Under the pieces are notes generated by a model, which saw only the letters and a list, made by a program, of their open reading frames with translations, had not been told where the DNA came from and ran no database searches. Below, one piece after another: positions 44,741-54,330 of a stretch of DNA of 64,000 bases (the stretch's first letter is position 1; the number at the start of each line of letters is the position of its first letter). Origin of the DNA: Longitalea luteola (lineage in GTDB: Bacteria > Bacteroidota > Bacteroidia > Chitinophagales > Chitinophagaceae); NCBI RefSeq assembly GCF_017356035.1, contig NZ_JAFIQX010000001.1, positions 124,001 to 188,000 on the forward strand, in the 5' to 3' direction. Both the position numbers and the translations under genes were made by a program.

Positions 44741-44815
44741 GTTCAATGGGCAATTGGGCAATTCGCCTTCGCCGGGCTGCGGCGAACAAGGCAGGCAATG
44801 GGCAATCGGCAAAAA
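44741..44815. repeat. Stop-adjacent CAATGGGCAATTGGGC word repeat with hairpin
   Basis: Directly after the phosphopantetheinyl transferase stop are words GGGCAATTGGGCAATTCGCC and GGCAATGGGCAATCGGC flanking a hairpin TTCGCC-GGGCTGC-GGCGAA. It separates this gene from the convergent DUF2130 gene and may act as a terminator. Confidence 0.5.
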
Positions 44816-44845
44816 ACGCAATTCCCGCCGTAAACCTCGAACAAC

Positions 44846-46099
44846 TTACTCGCTCAGCAACAACGGATCGGTATCGTCGATGAGGTCAAGTTGAATATTG
44901 TCGCTGCCGGCGATACCTTCGATGGACCCTTTGATGTGGGACGCGTTCAGCAATACTTTCTCTAATTGCTTTTCACGCATTTTCCAGAGCTTTTCCATGG
45001 CATCGCGTTCTTTCTGAATAGATTGTTTCATGGCCTGGAATCCCTCGCGGATGGCCTTCCATTGTTCGCTGAATTCGTTGCTGGTGAGATAGCCGTACAG
45101 CATTTGCATTTTATCGCCTTTATTCTCATGCGTTTTGGCGGCGCTAAATATCTTCAGGATGCCATCGCGCAGTACATGTACCAGCGCGAGCGCGTCGTTG
45201 AACGAACAGATCCAGATGCCATCGAGCTGGCCAAAACCGGGTATCTGCTCGGGGAGTGCCTGGGTTACTATAACCCCCACATCGGCCGATGTACTGCGCA
45301 TATCCGCCTTCAGCTTTTCGATCCAGTTTTTATCAAAATGTTTGGTGCGTTTGCTTTCAAAAATGATCTTACCGCATTCCTGTCCAAGGTTGTTGCGGAT
45401 GGTCAGGATACAGTCGGCTCCGCGTACGCCTTTGCCTACTTCGCAAACCAGGTCAAAAGGAAAAGCCGATTTCAACATTTCTTCCAAAATGAGCTCCTGT
45501 ACTTCGCCCTGTAGTTGCATAGAACCCTGTTCAGCCTTGCGGCGCATTTCTTCCGCCAGTTTTTTCTGATCGTCTAATTGTTTTTCCAGCTCACGCAGGC
45601 GTAACTGGTATTCAGTTTCCCTGGCCGCTGTTTTTTGTTCTTCGAGTTTGCGAAGCTCCTCTGATAATTTCGCCCGTTCTTCCTGCAGTTTCCGTTGAAC
45701 AGAAAGTTCCAGTTCGGCCTCTTTATTTTTTAATGCTTGTTCTTTTTGCAGGAATTCCAGTTCTTTTTGTCTGGCCTGCGCCAGTTTGTTTTCCTGCTCT
45801 TTGTTCGTTTGCTGTAATAAATGCAATTTGTTTTCGAAGTCGGCTGCGATGGATTTGCGCATATTCACTTCGATCGATTGTTGAAGCCGGGTAGTTTCTT
45901 CCTGCAACTTTTTTGCAAACTCAGCTTCTTTATGTTGGGCCAGTTGGATCAGTTCTTTTTCACGTTTGGCAAAGTCCTCTTCTTTCTGTTTTAAGAAAGT
46001 CTGCATCTTCTCCCTCAGTTCTTTCTTAATATCTTCAGAAACAGCGTCTTCAATGGCAAACTTGTGTCCGCATCCGGGGCATTTGATTTCTGTAGCCAT
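44846..46099 (-). CDS. DUF2130 coiled-coil protein with nuclease-like C-terminal domain
   Basis: The 417-residue protein begins ATEIKCPGCGHKFAIED, a half zinc-ribbon with one CxxC. Residues about 30-200 are a long, Glu/Gln/Lys-rich coiled coil. The conserved DUF2130 domain follows (about 205-390): LVCEVGKGVRGADCILTI, GKIIFESKRTKHFDKNWIEK and ADVGVIVTQALP. The Asp in GADC and the Glu-x-Lys in FESKRTK resemble a PD-(D/E)XK nuclease core. The function is unknown. It is a stand-alone gene, and its start has a short possible leader after TTAAATTG. Confidence 0.88.
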   Translation of the reverse strand: MATEIKCPGCGHKFAIEDAVSEDIKKELREKMQTFLKQKEEDFAKREKELIQLAQHKEAEFAKKLQEETTRLQQSIEVNMRKSIAADFENKLHLLQQTNKEQENKLAQARQKELEFLQKEQALKNKEAELELSVQRKLQEERAKLSEELRKLEEQKTAARETEYQLRLRELEKQLDDQKKLAEEMRRKAEQGSMQLQGEVQELILEEMLKSAFPFDLVCEVGKGVRGADCILTIRNNLGQECGKIIFESKRTKHFDKNWIEKLKADMRSTSADVGVIVTQALPEQIPGFGQLDGIWICSFNDALALVHVLRDGILKIFSAAKTHENKGDKMQMLYGYLTSNEFSEQWKAIREGFQAMKQSIQKERDAMEKLWKMREKQLEKVLLNASHIKGSIEGIAGSDNIQLDLIDDTDPLLLSE

Positions 46100-46727
46100 G
46101 TACGAATTTTGCGCAATTTAAGGAAAAGGGGGAAAGTGAGCGGCTTACGGCTTACTGCATAACAACTAACGCATGTTTCAAAATGAAATTAGTGTGTAGA
46201 AACATGAATAGATAGCCGGAATTGCTTCCTGACCCGATGCCGGTATTGGCGCCGGCAGACGCAACTGTCTTATGTAAGCGGTGCGGAGGGTTATATACCC
46301 GAAAACCTCTACCGTAAAACACGTAACCTTTATCGGAGACATCATATTTTTTTTACCATTCAGGAATTTTCCTACTTTCGTATAAACCTGCCCCGTTCCC
46401 CGTGCAGGTCCCCAACCAATAGCGAATCAGAGATTGCCCAATATTATTTTTCCCATCAGATCAAATGCAATCGGCCTTATCCTGAACGTATTTTAAGTCA
46501 TTACAGTACCGTACATATGTTTACTGAATGTTGTGGCTTATAATACCACTGGTTTAAACTTCAAGGATATTTCTGAAAGGTGGCTCTATTACTGATCAGG
46601 CAGCTCAAACATGAAGGTTGTTTCCCGATTTTACCCATGGATGTAAACAGGAGAAGATTTGTAATTAATCGCGTGGCAATAGGTTATATCTAACGGTTAA
46701 TCATATTTGTGAATTAAACCCTTCGCC
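46100..46727. other. Intergenic stretch upstream of fecR, no gene recognised
   Basis: This 628-nt space separates the DUF2130 and fecR starts. No ECF sigma gene, which normally precedes fecR, is present, and no RNA was recognised. CATATTTG at 46703-46710, one mismatch from TAnnTTTG, may be the fecR -7 box, about 18 nt before the GTG start. Confidence 0.45.
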
Positions 46728-48011
46728 GTGGCTACCCATAAACATATTGCCGGGCTCATTCTCAGGCATCGTAGAAATGTATTAAATGAGCAGGAACAGC
46801 AGGAGCTGGAAGCATGGTGTAATCTTTGTGAGGAGAACCGTTTGCTTTTCGAGCGACTGAACAAACAGGATGCAGTTACCGGACATTTGCTTCATCTCTA
46901 TAGTACTGCTATTGATGAAGGCGGAATGGTAAGACAGCTGTTTCCTGACCAGCGAAAAAAGCGTTTAAAAAATGTTCTTATATATACGGCTATAGTAACC
47001 GGTCTTTTATTCGTTGGCATCAGCATGTATACCGTACGGCATAAAAAGGGAGAAATAAAAATTGTATCTGTTGATTCAATTAAAAATGCGAGCAAGGATC
47101 AGGCACCCATTGAACACCGGGTCGTACTGAAGCTGGCAGATGAAAGCCTTGTATATCTCGACAGCAATGTTAACGGTCATATTGCATTGCAATACCGGTC
47201 AGTGATCAATAAACGTGGTGACCTGGTGCGGTATGAATGGTCAACCGGTAATGCGCAGCAGGAACTGGGGTATAATACGATCACGACACCAAAGACCAAA
47301 AAGTTTACGCTGGAGTTACCTGATGGCAGCAAGGTGTGGCTGAATGCTTCATCGAGTATTACGTTTCCAACTGCCTTTATACATAAGGAGCGGATCGTAC
47401 AGCTCACCGGTGAAGCGTATTTCGAAGTGAATCCCCGGCCGGCTATGTTGGGCTCGGAAAGCGAAAAAAAGCCGTTTATAGTATATGCAAAGTCTCCTAA
47501 TAGCAATGGAACCGGTGCCGCAGTGGAAGTAATGGGAACACATTTCAATGTAAATGCATATGGAGACGATCCTATTATAAGAACAACGTTGCTGGAGGGA
47601 AAAGTAAAAGTGAGCACTCAATTTTATCCCGTGTTTGAAACTGGCGTTGCCATGGATCCCGAACAAACGAATACGGCCCAACAGGCTGTTCAATCGGTTT
47701 TTTTAACGCCAGGGCAACAGGCGCAGGTTAACGGTGATGGACAGCTGGAACTTGTACAGTATGCAGACATCCAGGAAGTAATGGCCTGGCATAAAGATCT
47801 TTTTATTTTTAATGACCTGGATATTAAACTGATCATGCAACAGATTGCCCGGCAATATGATTATGAGTTTTTTTTCAAGGAGCCTGTTGGTGGTCATTAT
47901 ACATTGACCATAACACGGCAAACACCGCTCCACCAGGTATTGAGAGCGCTTGAAATGTCGGGTGGTGTTCATTTCGAATTGGATGGGCGGTTGATCAGTG
48001 TTTCAGAATAG
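46728..48011 (+). CDS. FecR-family anti-sigma / signal-transducing membrane protein
   Basis: The 427-residue protein starts with GTG at 46728. The cytoplasmic N-terminus (about 1-80) contains a Trp-bearing helix typical of anti-sigma domains (EQQELEAWCNLCEENRLLF). One membrane helix lies near 82-103. The periplasmic FecR domain spans about 185-320 (TTPKTKKFTLELPDGSKVWL, VQLTGEAYFEVNPRP, ALEGKVKVS-like LLEGKVKVS), and a DUF4974 domain ends the protein (LDIKLIMQQIARQYDYEF). It passes a signal from the SusC receptor to an ECF sigma factor. The sigma gene expected just upstream is absent; one at 54.3 kb is the candidate partner. Confidence 0.92.
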   Translation: MATHKHIAGLILRHRRNVLNEQEQQELEAWCNLCEENRLLFERLNKQDAVTGHLLHLYSTAIDEGGMVRQLFPDQRKKRLKNVLIYTAIVTGLLFVGISMYTVRHKKGEIKIVSVDSIKNASKDQAPIEHRVVLKLADESLVYLDSNVNGHIALQYRSVINKRGDLVRYEWSTGNAQQELGYNTITTPKTKKFTLELPDGSKVWLNASSSITFPTAFIHKERIVQLTGEAYFEVNPRPAMLGSESEKKPFIVYAKSPNSNGTGAAVEVMGTHFNVNAYGDDPIIRTTLLEGKVKVSTQFYPVFETGVAMDPEQTNTAQQAVQSVFLTPGQQAQVNGDGQLELVQYADIQEVMAWHKDLFIFNDLDIKLIMQQIARQYDYEFFFKEPVGGHYTLTITRQTPLHQVLRALEMSGGVHFELDGRLISVSE

Positions 48012-48111
48012 CCAGGAAAGTGTGATTGCATGAGGTATGGGGAAGCCTGTTTTAGGGCATGGTGAAAAGAACCGGTAGGGGCTGGTTCAATGGTATTTTA
48101 ATTAGTGTAAT

Positions 48112-48128
48112 ATTAGCGAAAAGCTAAT
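48112..48128 (+). promoter_or_regulatory. Small palindrome before susC
   Basis: ATTAGC-GAAAA-GCTAAT forms a perfect 6-bp stem with a 5-nt loop ending 15 nt before the susC ATG at 48144. It may be an operator or a leader hairpin affecting susC translation. Confidence 0.3.
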
Positions 48129-48143
48129 CACAAAGTGTTGGAA

Positions 48144-51100
48144 ATGAATAGAATTTTGTTAATGCTTTGTTTGGTGGCGTATTTTCCGGGGATTGCACAA
48201 ACGCAAAAGATGACCATTTCGGTGGAAAATGTTCCGCTTAAGAAAGTTATTAAGTTAATTGAGGATTACGGAGAATATAAGTTTGCTTACAGGACCGAAT
48301 ACCTGCAACATGTTCGCCGGGTATCAGTACACGTAAAAAATGGTACTGTTCAAGAAGTAATGGAACAGGCGCTCAAAGGCCTGGAATTAGAGATGGTGAT
48401 GATAGGCGATGGTGTGATTACAGTACGTCCTGATTCTTCTGCTATCCGGAAGCCAAAGCCTGCACTGTTGACCGTTGACGGCCAGATCCTCAATGAAGCG
48501 GGAGAGCCGTTAGACCAGGTGTCTATACAGGAAACCGGTTCTCACAACGGTACCACTACAAATTTTGAGGGACAATTTAAGATTGCTGTAAAGCCTAATG
48601 CGGTAGTAAGCTTCAGCAGTGTAGGGTTTGAACCTGCGCAAAGGTTAATAAAAGAGGAAACCTTCTTAATTGTTCGATTAAAGAAACATGTAATTGATCT
48701 CGATGAAACGGTTATTACCGGGTATGGAAAAACATCTAAACGGTATAACACGGGTTCTATTTATAAAGTTAACCAGTTAGACATTGCCCGCCAGCCGGTA
48801 TCTGATCCGTTGGCCACCCTGCAGGGCCGTATACCGGGTTTGCTGATCACCCAAAGCAACGGTTTACCCGGCGCACCTTATAAAATACAGTTACGCGGCC
48901 AAAGCTCCATTGGAATTGTGCCCGGCGCATTACCGCCAAATGATCCGCTGTTCATAATCAATGGCGTTCCGTATGCTCCTAACAACAATCCTATTCAAGG
49001 TGTTACATCAGGGTCTGCGCTGGGAGAATTTGGAAGAAGTCCCTTATCTTTTATTAATATCGGTGATATAGATCATATTGAAGTATTAAAAGATGCCGAT
49101 GCTACGGCTATTTATGGAAGCCGCGGCTCCAACGGCGTAATTCTCATCACCACCAAAAAAGGAAAACCAGGACCACAGTCATTTACTGCAAATATCAGAA
49201 GCGGTTATAGCCAGATCACCCGCTATCCTGATATGATGAATACTGCCCAGTATATACAAATGCGCCGGGAAGCATTGGCTAACGATGGGCTGTCCCTAGA
49301 CAAAAGCACGGCGCCAGATTTGACGGTTTGGGATACCACCCGTTATACCGACTTTAAAAAGATGTTGATCGGCGGTACGGCCGTTTACAGCAATGCGCAA
49401 TTGGCGTTATCCGGTGGATCGAACAGGTTACAATATTACGTGGGGGCGGGTTATCATCGGGAGACAACCGTTTTTCCTGCAGATCTCAGGAACGAGCGTT
49501 TGTCAGGTCATGCAAATCTTCATTACCAAAGCAAGGATTCTAATCTAAATGCTACTTTAAACGTGATCGCCACAGGTGACAAGAATAGGTCTTTAATTAC
49601 TGACATTACTAACCTTGTAAACGTGGCGCCCCATTCGCCTGTGCTTTATGATTCAACAGGAAAGTTAAATTGGAGGGAAGGTGATCTTTCTTTCACTAAT
49701 CCCATGTCGCTATTGCTGAAGGAATACGAGTCTAAGACCAGTAATCTGTTAGGTAATCTTGAGATCAGCTACCGGATTCTTGATAACCTGTTATTTAAAA
49801 CAAGCCTTGGTTATAACCGCTTAAGAATGGAGGATATCAGTTTACAGCCGGGCAGCAGTTTTAACCCGTACACTTCCCCCAATGCTAAAGGCTTATCTTA
49901 TTTTGGTAAACTAATCTATAACAGTTGGATTGCTGAACCGCAATTGGAATATAACCGGTATATCGGTATAGGTAAGATCTCCGGTTTGTTAGGGGCCACC
50001 ATGCAGTTACAAACTCACTCTGTTGAAACTATTGAAGCTACCGATTTTGCCAGTGACGCGTTGTTACGTAATATACATGAAGCAGGCAGTTTAATTAATA
50101 AGGACCTTAATACAGAATACCGGTATGGTGGGGTTTTTGCCAGGCTGACTAGCATCCTGTTTGACAAATACCTGGTCAACCTTACAGGCCGTACGGATGG
50201 CAGCAGCCGGTTTGGGCCGGGTAAACAGGTGGGCAATTTCTGGTCGGCGGGTTTGGGCTGGATCTTTTCTAACGAACCCTTTATGAAGAATAAGAAGTCG
50301 GTGATCAGCTTTGGAAAGTTGCGCTCAAGTTATGGGGTTACCGGCAATGATCAAATTGGTGATTACAAATACCTCGATAAATGGCAGGATGTATCGGGGG
50401 CTTACCTGGGTAGCAGGGGTATTGATCCTGTTCAACTGGCAGATAGTAATTACAGCTGGGAAGTGAGCCGGAAGCTGGAAGCCGCCCTTGACCTGGGGTT
50501 ATTCAACGACCGGTTGATGATCTCCGTGGCCTGGTACCGGAACCGCACCGGCAATCAATTGATCTCATATACTTTGCCATCACTTACCGGTTTCACCAGT
50601 TATGCGGCCAAGAATTCAAATGCACTGGTACAAAACAGCGGCTGGGAAATACAGTTGCAAACAAAGAACCGGTTCAATAAACACTGGCAGTGGAATGGTA
50701 ATCTCTTATTGACGATACCGCGTAATAAACTGATTGCATTCCCTAACCTGGCAACCTCCTCTTATGCGCACAAATTAACGATCGGCCAATCACTTTCCAC
50801 CTTTAATGGGTATTCCTATGCGGGCGTAAATCCTGTAACCGGATTATTTGATTTTAATGACCTGGATGGAGATGGTGAGATCAGCTTCCCGGACGATTAC
50901 CGGATCGTTGGCCATTTCGATCCCGCCTGGTATGGTTCCATCCAAAGCAACTGGCAATACAAAGGCTGGCAACTGGATGTTTTTTTCGAAATAAGGAATC
51001 AAAGGGCTTACAATCACCTGTATTCTATGTACGATGGAAGTTCTCCAGGTACAATGCTGATCAATCAACCGGTACTAGCCTTAAACCGCTGGCAGGGACT

Positions 51101-51413
51101 TTCCGGTCATGGAATATTACAGCAATATACCACAGGCGCTCAGGAAGCTGCCAACAAGGCCACGGAAAGATTTAAGGAATCAAACGGCGTTTTTCATGAC
51201 GCTTCTTATTGCCGGTTAAGGAATATTGAATTGTCCTACCGTTTCCCAGCCAAATTGCTAAAAAGAATTTCATTAAAAAATTTCCGGTTATATCTGCAGG
51301 CGCAAAACCTGTTCACCATCACCCGCTATGACGGTACCGACCCTGAAACCCGCAACATATTTACCTTACCGCCACTGCGGACCATTGCAGCGGGATTTGA
51401 ACTGAATTTTTAA
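48144..51413 (+). CDS. SusC/RagA-family TonB-dependent outer-membrane receptor
   Basis: The start is ATG at 48144, giving 1089 residues with a signal peptide ending near GIAQTQ; the in-frame GTG at 48135 is less likely. Domains: STN (about 20-100, MTISVENVPLKKVIKLIEDY), CarboxypepD_reg (about 112-190, VDGQILNEAGEPLDQVSIQE), plug (about 200-340, with LQGRIPGLLITQSNGLPGAP and ATAIYGSRGSNGVILITTKK), then a 22-strand barrel ending AAGFELNF. The STN domain shows that this receptor signals to FecR as well as importing a ligand. Followed after 10 bp by susD. The ligand may be a glycan or another nutrient; sequence alone does not say. Confidence 0.95.
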   Translation: MNRILLMLCLVAYFPGIAQTQKMTISVENVPLKKVIKLIEDYGEYKFAYRTEYLQHVRRVSVHVKNGTVQEVMEQALKGLELEMVMIGDGVITVRPDSSAIRKPKPALLTVDGQILNEAGEPLDQVSIQETGSHNGTTTNFEGQFKIAVKPNAVVSFSSVGFEPAQRLIKEETFLIVRLKKHVIDLDETVITGYGKTSKRYNTGSIYKVNQLDIARQPVSDPLATLQGRIPGLLITQSNGLPGAPYKIQLRGQSSIGIVPGALPPNDPLFIINGVPYAPNNNPIQGVTSGSALGEFGRSPLSFINIGDIDHIEVLKDADATAIYGSRGSNGVILITTKKGKPGPQSFTANIRSGYSQITRYPDMMNTAQYIQMRREALANDGLSLDKSTAPDLTVWDTTRYTDFKKMLIGGTAVYSNAQLALSGGSNRLQYYVGAGYHRETTVFPADLRNERLSGHANLHYQSKDSNLNATLNVIATGDKNRSLITDITNLVNVAPHSPVLYDSTGKLNWREGDLSFTNPMSLLLKEYESKTSNLLGNLEISYRILDNLLFKTSLGYNRLRMEDISLQPGSSFNPYTSPNAKGLSYFGKLIYNSWIAEPQLEYNRYIGIGKISGLLGATMQLQTHSVETIEATDFASDALLRNIHEAGSLINKDLNTEYRYGGVFARLTSILFDKYLVNLTGRTDGSSRFGPGKQVGNFWSAGLGWIFSNEPFMKNKKSVISFGKLRSSYGVTGNDQIGDYKYLDKWQDVSGAYLGSRGIDPVQLADSNYSWEVSRKLEAALDLGLFNDRLMISVAWYRNRTGNQLISYTLPSLTGFTSYAAKNSNALVQNSGWEIQLQTKNRFNKHWQWNGNLLLTIPRNKLIAFPNLATSSYAHKLTIGQSLSTFNGYSYAGVNPVTGLFDFNDLDGDGEISFPDDYRIVGHFDPAWYGSIQSNWQYKGWQLDVFFEIRNQRAYNHLYSMYDGSSPGTMLINQPVLALNRWQGLSGHGILQQYTTGAQEAANKATERFKESNGVFHDASYCRLRNIELSYRFPAKLLKRISLKNFRLYLQAQNLFTITRYDGTDPETRNIFTLPPLRTIAAGFELNF

Positions 51414-51423
51414 AAAACTGGTT

Positions 51424-52806
51424 ATGAAACCGAATAGTTGTCCTATTAAATTTATTTGCCTTTGGGTTCTTCTAAGTTCACTAACCATTGCCAGTTGCAA
51501 AAAGCTGGTACAGGTAGACGAGCCGGATGATTCCCTGACAACTTCAACTGTTTTTTCCAACGATTCATTGGCGCAAGTTGCCGTCAATGGTCTGTATATA
51601 AAAATAATGACCAATACTAAATTTCTGTTAAATGGGGGTATGAGCTTATTTCCTGGTTTGTCGGCCGATGAACTGCTGCGCACCAGTACTATGAACAATG
51701 AAGAACAGTTTTTTCAAAATGCGATTAATCCCAATAATCTTTTGGTAAATTCAAATCTATGGAAAGCTGCGTATTCCTATATATATCATTGCAATATTTG
51801 TATGGAGGGTTTACATAAGTCAACTGGAGTAACTGCCGAAATAAGAAAGCGATTGACAGGAGAAGTCCTATTTGTACGTGCTTTATGTTATTATTACCTG
51901 GTTAATTTATATGGCGATGTACCGCTGGTATTAGGCACCAATGCGGAAGTAAATGCCATGCTTGCACGAGCTGCGTCCGACAAGGTGTATATACAGATGG
52001 AAAGCGATCTGCTGGCGGCCACGGATGCATTGGCAGGTACAAACATTAATACCAGGCCAACCCAATATGCGGCTATGGCCTTGCTGGCGAGAGTATACCT
52101 GCACATGCAATATTGGAGCAGGGCCGAGGAGATGGCAAATGCGGTCATAACTGCTGGGCAATTTACACTAGCCAACGACCTGAATGCTGTCTTTAAAACC
52201 AAGAGTCCTGAAACCATTTTTCAATGGGCGCCTGTAACTGCAAATTCAAATTCAGGGGAGGGATTTATTTTTGTGCCTTCTTCCGCCGCTGTAAGGCCAA
52301 ATTATACGATTGATACCGGTCTTTTAGCCGCATTTGAAGCCAATGATCTACGGAGGCATAACTGGGTAAGAACGGTAATGATTAATGGTATCAAATATGA
52401 TCATCCACACAAATACAAAGTTTTCAGATCACCCGTTGCCGAAGAATACAATGTGGTATTACGACTGGCGGAACAGTATTTGATCCGGGCAGAAGCCCGG
52501 GCCCGGCAACTGAGAACGGAAGAGGCGGTGGATGATATAAATGTTATACGTACGCGCGCAGGTCTACCAGCGATTGCTAAGAATATCAGCAATGACCAAT
52601 GTTTGCAGCAGCTGCAAAAGCAAAGGCGGGTTGAATTGTTTGCCGAATGGGGACATCGCTGGTTCGATCTGAAGCGCACGCAGCAAGCTGATGCTATATT
52701 AGGCGTCGCAAAAGGCGGTCGCTGGCAAGCCCATGATCAATTATATCCTATTCCGTTTACTGAGCTGGAAAATGCGCCTAACCTGGAGCAAAATTCAGGA
52801 TATTAA
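51424..52806 (+). CDS. SusD/RagB-family nutrient-binding lipoprotein
   Basis: The 460-residue lipoprotein has its lipobox at LTIASCKKL, with Cys25. It has the RagB/SusD layout: an N-terminal helical TPR scaffold (SDKVYIQMESDLLAATDALA, AAMALLARVYLHMQYW) and the C-terminal conserved block LRLAEQYLIRAEARARQLR, INVIRTRAGLP, RRVELFAEWGHRWFDLKR and DQLYPIPFTELENAPNLEQN. SusD forms a lid over SusC at the cell surface and captures the ligand. The gene follows susC by 10 bp and ends in a long palindromic terminator. It is slightly short for the family (typically 480-600). Confidence 0.95.
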   Translation: MKPNSCPIKFICLWVLLSSLTIASCKKLVQVDEPDDSLTTSTVFSNDSLAQVAVNGLYIKIMTNTKFLLNGGMSLFPGLSADELLRTSTMNNEEQFFQNAINPNNLLVNSNLWKAAYSYIYHCNICMEGLHKSTGVTAEIRKRLTGEVLFVRALCYYYLVNLYGDVPLVLGTNAEVNAMLARAASDKVYIQMESDLLAATDALAGTNINTRPTQYAAMALLARVYLHMQYWSRAEEMANAVITAGQFTLANDLNAVFKTKSPETIFQWAPVTANSNSGEGFIFVPSSAAVRPNYTIDTGLLAAFEANDLRRHNWVRTVMINGIKYDHPHKYKVFRSPVAEEYNVVLRLAEQYLIRAEARARQLRTEEAVDDINVIRTRAGLPAIAKNISNDQCLQQLQKQRRVELFAEWGHRWFDLKRTQQADAILGVAKGGRWQAHDQLYPIPFTELENAPNLEQNSGY

Positions 52807-52907
52807 AAAAGACGTATCACGTTTTAGTGAATACGCGCTCGCGGTTTCCTAACTTTTAGCCGGATAGCGATGTATTAAACGAAATAATACGTGATACGCC
52901 TTTTTTT
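52805..52907. terminator. Long imperfect palindrome between susD and the DUF6520-like gene
   Basis: The outer arms AAAAAAGACGTATCACGT (52805-52822) and ACGTGATACGCCTTTTTTT (52889-52907) pair at 11 of 12 core positions with A/T tails. The interior continues the pairing imperfectly (AGTGAATACGCGCTCGC with GCGATGTATTAAAC). It is a likely bidirectional terminator, or a 103-bp MITE-like palindrome. Confidence 0.7.
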
Positions 52908-52918
52908 AAACTTAGCTG

Positions 52919-53242
52919 CTAAGGGTGAGAATAAAGTTGTTTGTCAGGATGAGATGTTATAGGCGTAGGTACGCCGAGCCCATCTATAGAACAGTTACCA
53001 GGCGCCCAGCCTTTTTCGTGTAAGGTTTTTGGATTGGCAGTGCTTTCATCAAGACCCGTAAGAGACATTTCAGCGGCAACCGTGTTTTGCCGGCCAAGCC
53101 AGGTGTTCGTGACATCAAACCAATAATAGTTCACTTGTACGGCTGCTGGTTTAGGTGATTTGAAATCTGGTTTTACGGTGGCAAGGGCTGTCAACGTAAT
53201 GACAAATGCTGACAGGAACAAGGCTAATTTCGCTTGTTTCAT
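52919..53242 (-). CDS. Small exported protein, DUF6520-like
   Basis: The 107-residue protein has a signal peptide (MKQAKLALFLSAFVITLTALA), followed by a short mature part with NYYWFDVTNTWLGRQ and a Cys near GWAPGNCSIDG. The pattern of an exported protein with an aromatic-rich middle and a late single Cys resembles the DUF6520 family, small secreted proteins of Bacteroidota. That call is weak. It is convergent with susD and separated from it by the long palindrome. Function unknown. A 9-bp hairpin CTGCTTTTA / TAAAAAGCAG follows just upstream at 53251-53273. Confidence 0.6.
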   Translation of the reverse strand: MKQAKLALFLSAFVITLTALATVKPDFKSPKPAAVQVNYYWFDVTNTWLGRQNTVAAEMSLTGLDESTANPKTLHEKGWAPGNCSIDGLGVPTPITSHPDKQLYSHP

Positions 53243-53273
53243 AATGTTGGCTGCTTTTATTCTGTAAAAAGCA

Positions 53274-54330
53274 GTAAAAACATTGGGTGAATGAATGATG
53301 ATTAAACCCGTTCGTTTAGGGGCATAAGTTTTCCTGTCCGATGGTTTACACCGGAAAAGTCAAGTGGTAGTAACGCAATTGGTTAAAGTTTTTAGGGACG
53401 GAACAATAAACGATAATAATAACTGAAAACCTACCTAATGAATAACGTGGTAATCGCAGGTAAGCAAGGACGTAAGGAAAAAAAAGGATGTAAGGATAGA
53501 ACTAAGGACGCTAGGTTAGTTGTCAATTCAACAGGATAGAAGTATGTTCTTAAGGATAGATACTGTTCATCAGGATAGAAGTATGGTTAGTACTGAAGGG
53601 AGAAAAATCTTAATTCTCTTTTAATGCGGGTAAAGTTAGGAGAAAGAAAATATATTTTGTAAAAATATTTCGTCAACAGATAGCTGCTGACGGGTTGTTA
53701 AATATGGCTTGAAAAAACTTATAATGTCTACTCTCAAAATTTTCACAGGCTGGCTTAAGCTAATTGTCAACAATCATTAATTACCTAAGGGCATATCCGC
53801 CGAAGACCAATCAAAGGATCACCACCTTTCCTATAACAGCTGCAACAATTTTGATTTTATCCTATAACCAGGCAGGTGCAGTGCTTGCCGCTGAAAGCAG
53901 AACATTGGTAAATCATAACTGATTCCATTAGCAGTAATCGCGCGATACTCAAGTAGTTATCAATGCAACTATTATATCTGAAATTATTTTAAGGTTATTT
54001 AGTAAAAAGTGGCAGAATTGGTGTTTTTATTTATAGGATGTGTATTTGAAAACCATTAGTAAGAGGCGGTTCCCGGTGCTAAAAGGGGAATTTGTATCAT
54101 GATGGGAATTGAGAGCAGATCTGTGCAGCAGAAATTATAGGGTAAATAGTTTTATGGTCTATAGAAACTGCCGATTTATCACATGGAAGAACGCCCGGCT
54201 GTTCTGCCATTGGGCTGCAGCCGGTTTTTAGGAAAACCTGTATCAACCTCCATATATCCGTTGTACCGAAGATGCCATGAATTAGAAAGATACCATCAAT
54301 GTGTTGCGACATTTCAAAAACTACATGATC
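53274..54330. other. AT-rich kilobase without recognised genes, with AGGATAGA direct repeats
   Basis: AGGATAGA occurs at 53493, 53533, 53553 and 53572; the longer CAGGATAGAAGTATG is at 53532 and 53571. No ORF with a recognisable product was found. A minus-strand frame at 54097-54312 begins MSQHIDGIFLIHGIFG but shows no family. The region lies upstream of the sigma gene at 54.3 kb and may hold its regulatory sequence or the remains of a lost gene. Confidence 0.5.
53485..53590 (+). repeat. AGGATAGA direct repeats upstream of the ECF sigma gene
   Basis: Four AGGATAGA copies (53493, 53533, 53553, 53572) have spacings of 40, 20 and 19 nt, and two of them extend to CAGGATAGAAGTATG at 53532 and 53571. 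They could be operator half-sites or the remnants of a tandem element. They precede the sigma gene by about 750 nt. Confidence 0.55.

Noticed and set aside
54097-54312. Minus-strand frame starting MSQHIDGIFLIHGIFG
   Set aside because: The start resembles a hydrolase oxyanion segment only by chance; no further motif follows, and it overlaps the region just before the sigma gene.
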